Shown here piece after piece: positions 1-6,151 of a stretch of 16,009 bases of DNA (positions are counted from its first letter, which is position 1; each line of letters begins with the position of its first letter). The position numbers and the translations under genes were made by a program. Source of the DNA: Euryarchaeota archaeon UBA229 (lineage in GTDB: Archaea > Thermoplasmatota > Poseidoniia > Poseidoniales > Poseidoniaceae); contig DAUW01000080.1 in NCBI GenBank assembly GCA_002505355.1, positions 26,109 through 42,117 of the forward strand. Reading direction: 5' to 3'. The notes below the pieces were generated by a model. It was given only the letters and a program-made list of their open reading frames with translations. It searched no databases and was not told the DNA's origin.

Positions 1-86
1 TTAGCGACGAAAAAAGATTGTCCGAAGCAGAGAATCAAAACCAAGACCGTCCTATTGGACCTCCGCCGCCTAACTCATTTCAATGA
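1..86 (+). CDS. C-terminal tail of an unidentified protein (partial, 5' end outside window)
   Basis: Reading from base 3, an open frame runs to a TGA at 84-86 and encodes 27 residues, very hydrophilic and ending in a Pro-rich stretch (IGPPPPNSFQ). The stop abuts the TAA of the leftward TYW2 gene at 87-89. That matches the other convergent pairs in this window, which also leave no gap. A charged, Pro-containing C-terminus resembles the cytoplasmic tails of the two anchored surface proteins here (one ends VAPPMIDLGDERFD), so this may be the end of another such protein. The frame is too short to exclude chance, and no function can be assigned. Confidence 0.4.
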   Translation, partial: SDEKRLSEAENQNQDRPIGPPPPNSFQ

Positions 87-1235
87 TTAGCTGATCACTA
101 AATCGATCACGATGTGTCTGATACGAGGTGCATACCACTTTACTTTCTCCAAGTGAACTAATGAGACATTGCTGAAACCCTTTTCCTTTACTGCATAACT
201 AGTCAAATCAAATAAACAACGGTCTGCTAAGGTATCGATATTAGAATCTGCAACATTCATGTGAATGTGTAATATCCCGCCAGTTGGTTTCAAGCAGTCT
301 ACTGCCAACCTCCAAGTTGATTCTGAGGAGGGTAGAATTCCAAGATGAACTCGGTCTGCAATGCCGACTAACTTAGTCATTGATTCTTGATTATCCCCTG
401 GAATAATCGTCAGTCTGTCAGCTACTCCATTGATTTTTGCTCCACGGTTTAGAGCAAAAATTGAGTTTGGGTTTAACTCAAGAGCATAAACGTGGTCAGC
501 ATTCGAGCGGACCAGCATCGGCAGCGTGTAATATCCAATACCAGCAAAAGCATCGATTACACTCTCACCGGTCATATCGATGTCGCCAATTCTATGACGC
601 TCAGTGACGTTCCCAGAAGAAAACATAACCTTAGTCACATCGAGCCAAAATTTAACGCCATAATCAGTAAATTCGACCTCTCCCGAGGCTCCGTAAAGCA
701 TGGTGACTTGCGATGAGCGCAGAACGTCATCAGCAATTTCTGCCTGCCGTGCAAGTCGTGTCACTTTGAGACATTGCGCTGTAGTGCTCCACAACTCGCT
801 AACAATGTCGGGCCTCCGGGAAAATAGGTCCAGCCATTCTGAAGAGGTAAATGATTTGCTTTGGATTACCGCCAAATCCCCGAATATTTCCCACTTACGC
901 GGTATGTTGTTCATCATTTGTGGCGTTATTTGAATGCCGTATATTTTGCATAAGTTTGTTAGCTGCTTGATTAGTTCTTGGTTAGGCGTCAATCGTTTTC
1001 GAGAAGGCTCTAATTCGGTAACAGCGAAGGAATGCTTTTCCATATCAAACCAGATCTGTTCAGCGACCAACCTCTTGTCGATAATTGGAATCATAATCAG
1101 GTTTCCAGCGGCTTTTGGTTTGAATCGCTGATCGACCAAATTACCTTCCTGTAAATTCTCTTGCACCATTGCAGCAATACCTTTGTCAACTACTAGGGAT
1201 ACTACACCCTCTAGATGTCGCGTTTCCCCAGTCAT
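87..1235 (-). CDS. taw2: tRNA(Phe) wybutosine-synthesis protein TYW2/Taw2 (SAM-dependent aminocarboxypropyl transferase)
   Basis: The family transfers the 3-amino-3-carboxypropyl group of S-adenosylmethionine to the tricyclic wyosine precursor at G37 of tRNA(Phe), stabilising the anticodon. The 382-residue product has an N-terminal region (1-175), a linker strand and a Rossmann methyltransferase fold. Visible hallmarks are KVMFSSGNVTER (202-213), SAM motif I DAFAGIGYYTLP (228-239), an acidic motif II ALELNPNS (251-258), DRVHLGILPSS (294-304), GGILHIHMNV (319-328) and a C-terminal WYAPRIRHIVIDL strand. The LGILPSS and HIHMNV motifs distinguish TYW2 from the m1G37 methyltransferase Trm5, which has an NPPY-like/NLP motif there. 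At 382 residues it is much longer than the roughly 250-280 residues I recall for methanogen and thermococcal Taw2, and it resembles eukaryotic TYW2 along its length. The ATG at 1235 is preferred because the strand GVVSLVV (10-16) follows it. The start faces the divergent surface-protein gene. Confidence 0.9.
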   Translation of the reverse strand: MTGETRHLEGVVSLVVDKGIAAMVQENLQEGNLVDQRFKPKAAGNLIMIPIIDKRLVAEQIWFDMEKHSFAVTELEPSRKRLTPNQELIKQLTNLCKIYGIQITPQMMNNIPRKWEIFGDLAVIQSKSFTSSEWLDLFSRRPDIVSELWSTTAQCLKVTRLARQAEIADDVLRSSQVTMLYGASGEVEFTDYGVKFWLDVTKVMFSSGNVTERHRIGDIDMTGESVIDAFAGIGYYTLPMLVRSNADHVYALELNPNSIFALNRGAKINGVADRLTIIPGDNQESMTKLVGIADRVHLGILPSSESTWRLAVDCLKPTGGILHIHMNVADSNIDTLADRCLFDLTSYAVKEKGFSNVSLVHLEKVKWYAPRIRHIVIDLVIS

Positions 1236-1279
1236 GATAAATCCACAAGGGGAATGAATTTCAATGTCACTATCATAGC

Positions 1280-1285
1280 AGGAGG
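1280..1285 (+). promoter_or_regulatory. Possible Shine-Dalgarno AGGAGG for the surface-protein gene
   Basis: A perfect AGGAGG lies one base before ATG 1287, too close to serve it, but ten bases before the in-frame GTG at 1296. Starting at that GTG would give a compact signal peptide. The match may be chance, because it sits inside a longer open frame that also encodes Gly-Gly. Confidence 0.3.
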
Positions 1286-1286
1286 C

Positions 1287-4200
1287 ATGGCGGGCGTGAG
1301 GGCCAGAGTTTCACATTCGAATAGGATGCTAATTCCATTCATTGTAATTCTACTCACCATGCACATATTTGCCCCGTTTGCCGCAGCCTCAGGGGGGATG
1401 AGTAGCTGTGATGGGGGGTTCTGTGACGACTACGACTCAAATCAGGATTTGACACAGCATCAGGCAGATTGGATAAACGCCACCTATGAGTTCAAACTTG
1501 TCAACACTAACACAATCGATTTAACCATAGTATGGGCAATACACGAGTTCAATCGTAGTAAATTAGGGTTTGACTCTTTGGTCGATAATGCTCTACAAGC
1601 AGATAATCTAGATTCAGATGATGGTGCGCCAGCAGATCTACTACGTCATTATCTCGACGAAAGTTTTGGTCAAAATACGCAAACTATCGGCCAGAAATTA
1701 CTCACAGAGTTCGATAGTGGAATAGAAACTGCGCTAGAGACGATTGGCAATGTTAACAATCAAACCAGTGGTTATGCGAGTGAGATAGTTCAATCAGGAC
1801 AAACCACCGAATGCTCTGCCGACAAGGCAACAGACTCAGTTTACGGAGGAGAGAATGCCATCGATAACAATGCATTCCAGCCGCCAATATGCTTGTCTTC
1901 ATCACTCTCACTTGACCTTGTGGGAACAGATTTTAGCATTGGCGCAAGTTCCTCTCTTGACTTAGAAAGAGCCTTCAAGGGAATGTTGATAATGGGTGCA
2001 GAGATTGAAATCGACTTCACATTACTTACTATACCAGGCTCTGTTGGTTATTACTCATTTTCGCCACCGGACTATGCAACTATAACCGAAGTTAAAGGCG
2101 GCGGGACCCTCACATCAGGGGGGGGCAATCCACCCTATGCAGTAGGAAGATGGGTTGTTGATATGTTAGATGCTCCGGCTGATGCCGAGGATAATCAGAC
2201 GCCTATTTCAGTCAAATTAGAACACAGGGACGGTTACCAGAATACCAATACTGTCGATATTCAGGAAGGAGCCAAAGCAATCGATCTTAGTGTGACTTTG
2301 GATTTGCGTGATGAATCTGCTGCGAGCGTCGACTTCGTCGCTGGGATAAGTCATCTAAACGATTCTTTGATGACGGACTGGGGAATTTCGTTACTCAATA
2401 TTTCAGATTCTGCTAATCTTCCGTTGGTCACATCAGACGGCATAAGACTGGCATACCACAATGGTCTTGTACCTCTTGATGCATTTACCAGCGCGTTCCC
2501 AATTGATGATATCGCTTCGGGCATTTCAGATTCTGTTGGCAGCGAGGACCTCATTACAATGAATCCGATATATTGGGTCAGTGACGGGTTGGCAGATGGG
2601 TTAACCAATGCCGGCGGATTGAATTACACTTATGACTCGGAGTGCACAGAAAGCAATCCATTTTCCCTAGACCTCCACTACTGTTTGCGTGGACCCTCCG
2701 CCATGAGCAACCAATATCCAGTTTTTCTTCGGGCGACTAGTCAGCCTTTCTCTGCCAGTTTAATCGAGATTCTCAAAGACAATTTTGGCGACGGAGACCT
2801 ATCAGAGTATGTTGATGTGATACAAGAAAGTGACCTAAGAGATTTATTCAATAGTGGGATCTCTATAGAGAGCGTTATCCCCGGCGATTTCCTTGATTCA
2901 GTCATCCCAGATAGCTTACCACCAGCCGAATTAACCCTGGAAATAATCCTCCCAACTTGGGTGAGAACAGTTGACGGCGGTGACCGTTTGACCTTCCAAA
3001 AGTCACTAACTGGAACTAGTGATCTCGATATCTCGCTGGCTGGCACCAATCCTTACGATTGGCGGACTGAGATTCGAGATGATGACATGAACGTAATCTG
3101 TACTACGGTTCAAAGGACTTGCATAAGTAGTTCAATCGAATTGGATATTTCGGCATTTAGGATCAATGAGTGGTCGCAATCAATATCGTTAGATTTCGCG
3201 CTTGATGCAGAGGTATCGATTTATCGGGTAATGATTCCTTTAGATGAAATTGATCAAGGCAATACTACGAGAGTTAATTTCGACGCTGCACCTTCGGATT
3301 TACTACGTCTCGGTTTAGACCTTGCTAGCCGTCTTGCCGAGCCGAAATCCTATGACGACGTTGGCAATATTTGCAATGACGAGCAAGATTATTCAGTATG
3401 TGATAGAAATCTTTCTCTTGTGTTTACTCCGGATGGTCTAACTGAATTTTCCGTTGATATTGGTGAAATGATTACAGATTTCATTCACCAGAGTGGTGCT
3501 GATATACCAAACCAAGAAGACTCTCCGTTCGGCCAAGTTGATTTGAGTGGGTTTGCTATAAACACCAGAGTTGATGGCTTGACAGGGCTGGATCAAAACA
3601 TTGGTGATGATGATCCTATTACGCTAAGTGTAAAAATTCCCGAGGTAGAATTCAAACTTGACTTGGATGGTGATATGGGTGAATTGATTGAGGGTGATAC
3701 TAGCAGCCTTGAATTGAATTTCTTTGCTAATGCGTTCAGTAGCCTTGTGGTTACGCCGCTGGTATCTGCTGCTGAACTCTTAGGTTCGTCGCTGACAAAT
3801 GGCGTGATATCTGGTAGCGGAATAACCTACCCTAGTCCAGAGGCAGAACCGACAACGATTTCTTTTACCGGTAATTCATCAGTTGCAGAAGATTATGATT
3901 TATCGATGAATGGACCAGTATCGGTTATCTTGCCCCGTGGAATCACGATTGAGGATGTTGAGGATACAGCGGGTTATCTTTCGATTACTAATGTCGGAGG
4001 TCGGCAAAAAATAACTTACAATGTGCCGACTGGTGAATTTGAGGATTCTATTTCCTTTAGGTTGAAGGTTTCTTGGTTGTATTTATTGATGCAGTTTTGG
4101 GTCTATCCAACGTTCATCGTTGCCCTATTAGCATTATTTATCCGGCGCAGACGGCGAAAAAAGCGGCTCAAAAAAGAGCGCAAAGCTGCTAATGCACAAC

Positions 4201-4352
4201 AAGGTACCAAAGTTGCAATTGGTGACAGTGAATTTGCCGACTTACGCGGGTTCCAAAGCGAAGGACTACACGGAGATCTCCAACAGTTCGAGGACTACCC
4301 TACTACAGTTGCGCCACCGATGATAGACTTAGGCGATGAGCGATTTGATTAG
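1287..4352 (+). CDS. Large secreted, C-terminally anchored surface protein of unknown family
   Basis: I recognise no family. The open frame begins at ATG 1215, but that overlaps the start of the divergent TYW2 gene. In-frame ATGs lie at 1254, 1287 and 1326, and a GTG at 1296 has AGGAGG (1280-1285) ten bases upstream. I chose 1287 because it gives a short basic n-region (RARVSHSNR), then the hydrophobic core LIPFIVILL and an AAA-S cleavage-like site. Residue numbers here count from 1215. The ectodomain, about 60-950, is rich in Asp, Ser, Leu and Ile, looks mostly beta, and has cysteines mainly in close pairs (CDGGFC, CTTVQRTC, CNDEQDYSVC). Sequons include NAT, NRS, NQT, NDS, NIS, NYT, NTT, NLS and NSS. 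A membrane helix at about 955-976 is followed by RRRRRKKRLKKERK and an acidic tail of about 55 residues. The product should be displayed outside the cell with its C-terminus in the cytoplasm. It converges on uvrC with a 4-bp overlap. Confidence 0.75.
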   Translation: MAGVRARVSHSNRMLIPFIVILLTMHIFAPFAAASGGMSSCDGGFCDDYDSNQDLTQHQADWINATYEFKLVNTNTIDLTIVWAIHEFNRSKLGFDSLVDNALQADNLDSDDGAPADLLRHYLDESFGQNTQTIGQKLLTEFDSGIETALETIGNVNNQTSGYASEIVQSGQTTECSADKATDSVYGGENAIDNNAFQPPICLSSSLSLDLVGTDFSIGASSSLDLERAFKGMLIMGAEIEIDFTLLTIPGSVGYYSFSPPDYATITEVKGGGTLTSGGGNPPYAVGRWVVDMLDAPADAEDNQTPISVKLEHRDGYQNTNTVDIQEGAKAIDLSVTLDLRDESAASVDFVAGISHLNDSLMTDWGISLLNISDSANLPLVTSDGIRLAYHNGLVPLDAFTSAFPIDDIASGISDSVGSEDLITMNPIYWVSDGLADGLTNAGGLNYTYDSECTESNPFSLDLHYCLRGPSAMSNQYPVFLRATSQPFSASLIEILKDNFGDGDLSEYVDVIQESDLRDLFNSGISIESVIPGDFLDSVIPDSLPPAELTLEIILPTWVRTVDGGDRLTFQKSLTGTSDLDISLAGTNPYDWRTEIRDDDMNVICTTVQRTCISSSIELDISAFRINEWSQSISLDFALDAEVSIYRVMIPLDEIDQGNTTRVNFDAAPSDLLRLGLDLASRLAEPKSYDDVGNICNDEQDYSVCDRNLSLVFTPDGLTEFSVDIGEMITDFIHQSGADIPNQEDSPFGQVDLSGFAINTRVDGLTGLDQNIGDDDPITLSVKIPEVEFKLDLDGDMGELIEGDTSSLELNFFANAFSSLVVTPLVSAAELLGSSLTNGVISGSGITYPSPEAEPTTISFTGNSSVAEDYDLSMNGPVSVILPRGITIEDVEDTAGYLSITNVGGRQKITYNVPTGEFEDSISFRLKVSWLYLLMQFWVYPTFIVALLALFIRRRRRKKRLKKERKAANAQQGTKVAIGDSEFADLRGFQSEGLHGDLQQFEDYPTTVAPPMIDLGDERFD
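2118..2125 (+). repeat. G8 homopolymer in surface-protein coding sequence
   Basis: Eight consecutive G residues encode part of Ser-Gly-Gly-Gly. The same gene also has two G6 runs at 1392-1397 and 1413-1418, just after the signal peptide. A tract this long in an otherwise AT-leaning sequence is prone to slippage, and a one-base change would truncate the protein before its membrane anchor. Confidence 0.8.
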
Positions 4353-6049
4353 TTGTTGATTGCTTCAAAGATTCTCTTTGCTAGAGCGGGTCCTATTCCA
4401 GGGACTGTCTTGATGTCTTTCTCACTTGCATGCAGGATTTCCTTGCGGCCGCCGAAATGTCTTATCAAAGTTTGAAACTTTTTCGCCCCCAAGCCAGCAA
4501 CATTTTCCAATGGGTCAGAGAATTTTTTCTTGCTGCGCTGCTGTCTATGGAAGGAGTTGACAAATCTGTGGGCCTCGTCTCTAGCGTGAATTAGCACTCT
4601 GCCTCGACGATCAATGACTAGTGGCTGCTTATCTCTTCGATATACCGTCTCTTCGCGCTTTGCTAGCGCAGCAATGGCAAACTTGTTGGCAAACTTGGAA
4701 TTATCGATCATCCTAGTAATCATGTCAAGATGGGTTTGTCCTCCGTCTAATAAAAGTAAATCCGGCCACTCAGTTTGACGTTTCATCCAGCGTTCAACAA
4801 CCTCACACATCATACGAAGGTCGTCCAATTGATTTCCTTTTACGGTGTATTTTCGGTATTCGTCTTTGCACGGCCTGCCATTTTTGAAACAAACACTGGC
4901 ACCAACTCTGTGATCGCCCTGAATTTGCGCCATGTCAAAGCAAACAATGTGATCTAATTGTTGCATATCCAGGAGTTTTGCGCCATCGTCTGCTGCTCGC
5001 TTTTCTAGCGATCCGCTGGCTTTATTGACGAATCTGATGAGTTGAATTTCAGCATTCTGTGCCGCTAATTGCATTAGTGTGACAAAATCACCGCGCGAGG
5101 GGTTCCTCACTTCAACTGCTGATTCCCTGCGGGTCTGCAACCAATCTTCAACACCGTCAAACAATGGTGTTGGGGTGATTAATAATTTAGGAGGACATCT
5201 ATTTGCGTAGTGGTCAGCAACAAACATCGAAACGGTTTCTCCAATATCGCCACGATGAACCATTTGCCACGATTCTTGACCTTTAACCACGCCGTCATCC
5301 GCATGCAGCACGACAATCGCAGCTAGGTCACCCTCTGCGGCAAAGCCAATTGTATCGCAGTCACGATAGACTTTGCTGGATACGATATGCTGACTAGTCG
5401 TGGTGCGAATTGCCTTGATTAAGTCACGATGTCGTGCGGCATTTTCATACTCTAGTTTATCGGAAAAAAGGTCCATTTTAACTGTAAGTTCCTCGATTAA
5501 TTTAGCCGCATTACCGTTGAGTATTTGTCGCACAGCGATGATCCTTTGTCGGTAATCCTCATCTGAACCAGAGTCAACATAGCCAAATGGAATGTTATTC
5601 TTGTCATCGCGTAAACCGAATTCTCTCCGAAGCAACTTCAAGACCTGTTTAGCCGCTCCTGCATTGGGAAATGGTCCCCATATTTCTGCACCTTTAGGCG
5701 GTCGCCTGGTGTATAGTATTCTCGGCAAATGATCAGAGCTCAAGGCAAGATAAGGAAATGATTTATCGTCCTTAAGCATTGAATTATAACGTGGCTTGTG
5801 TTCACGAATTAGCTGCCTTTCGAGAATCAATGCTTCATGTGGAGAAGCAGTTACGATGCATTCAATATCATCCGAACGCTCAACTAGCTCGGGAATCATT
5901 GCGCGGTCAGGATTAGTTGAAAAATATGAGCGAATACGTTCACTCAATTTTGTCGCTTTACCAATATACAGTACCCTACCCTGTTTGGTTTTGAATAAGT
6001 AGACGCCTGGTTTCTTCGGCAGGCTTACCGAAGATAACTTGACGGCCAT
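4349..6049 (-). CDS. uvrC: Excinuclease ABC subunit C (UvrC)
   Basis: UvrC is recruited by UvrB at a DNA lesion and cuts on both sides. The 3' cut is made by the N-terminal GIY-YIG domain and the 5' cut by the C-terminal RNase H-like domain. In this 566-residue protein the GIY-YIG domain has G15-V-Y17, Y28-I-G30, R40 and the metal-binding E77 in HEALILERQL. A UVR helix pair spans about 183-215. The RNase H-like domain carries FDMAQIQG (D372), LLLLDGG (D435) and DEAHRF (H494), matching the expected Asp-Asp-His triad. Two helix-hairpin-helix motifs close the protein (NVAGLGAKK, TVPGIGPALAK). The segment 145-166, where typical UvrC has four Fe-S cysteines, contains none. UvrC is patchy in archaea and thought to be acquired from bacteria. 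uvrA and uvrB are not in the window. The gene is monocistronic as far as visible. Confidence 0.96.
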   Translation of the reverse strand: MAVKLSSVSLPKKPGVYLFKTKQGRVLYIGKATKLSERIRSYFSTNPDRAMIPELVERSDDIECIVTASPHEALILERQLIREHKPRYNSMLKDDKSFPYLALSSDHLPRILYTRRPPKGAEIWGPFPNAGAAKQVLKLLRREFGLRDDKNNIPFGYVDSGSDEDYRQRIIAVRQILNGNAAKLIEELTVKMDLFSDKLEYENAARHRDLIKAIRTTTSQHIVSSKVYRDCDTIGFAAEGDLAAIVVLHADDGVVKGQESWQMVHRGDIGETVSMFVADHYANRCPPKLLITPTPLFDGVEDWLQTRRESAVEVRNPSRGDFVTLMQLAAQNAEIQLIRFVNKASGSLEKRAADDGAKLLDMQQLDHIVCFDMAQIQGDHRVGASVCFKNGRPCKDEYRKYTVKGNQLDDLRMMCEVVERWMKRQTEWPDLLLLDGGQTHLDMITRMIDNSKFANKFAIAALAKREETVYRRDKQPLVIDRRGRVLIHARDEAHRFVNSFHRQQRSKKKFSDPLENVAGLGAKKFQTLIRHFGGRKEILHASEKDIKTVPGIGPALAKRIFEAINN

Positions 6050-6151
6050 ATAACGCCCTTTAGGTCAGTCTTCAAAAGGGCAACCATTCAGAATGTGATG
6101 CACAAATGGCGATTCAATTGATAACTGATATTACGTGCCGATTACGATAAG
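6050..6151. promoter_or_regulatory. Divergent promoter region between uvrC and the wHTH-STAND gene
   Basis: These 102 bases separate two divergent start codons, so they must hold both promoters. I see no convincing TATA box or Shine-Dalgarno site for either gene. The clearest structure is the inverted repeat at 6055-6081, immediately upstream of uvrC. The AT-rich stretch around 6114-6133 (CAATTGATAA and following) is the best place for the rightward promoter. Confidence 0.5.
6055..6081. repeat. Inverted repeat GCCCTTT-N13-AAAGGGC, candidate operator
   Basis: The left arm GCCCTTT is at 6055-6061 and the right arm AAAGGGC at 6075-6081, a perfect 7-bp match. The arm centres are 20 bases apart, about two helical turns, so a dimeric DNA-binding protein could contact both on one face. 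The site covers positions -6 to -32 relative to the uvrC start, where the core promoter of a leaderless gene would lie. It could instead form a hairpin in a uvrC leader. Function is inferred. Confidence 0.5.
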
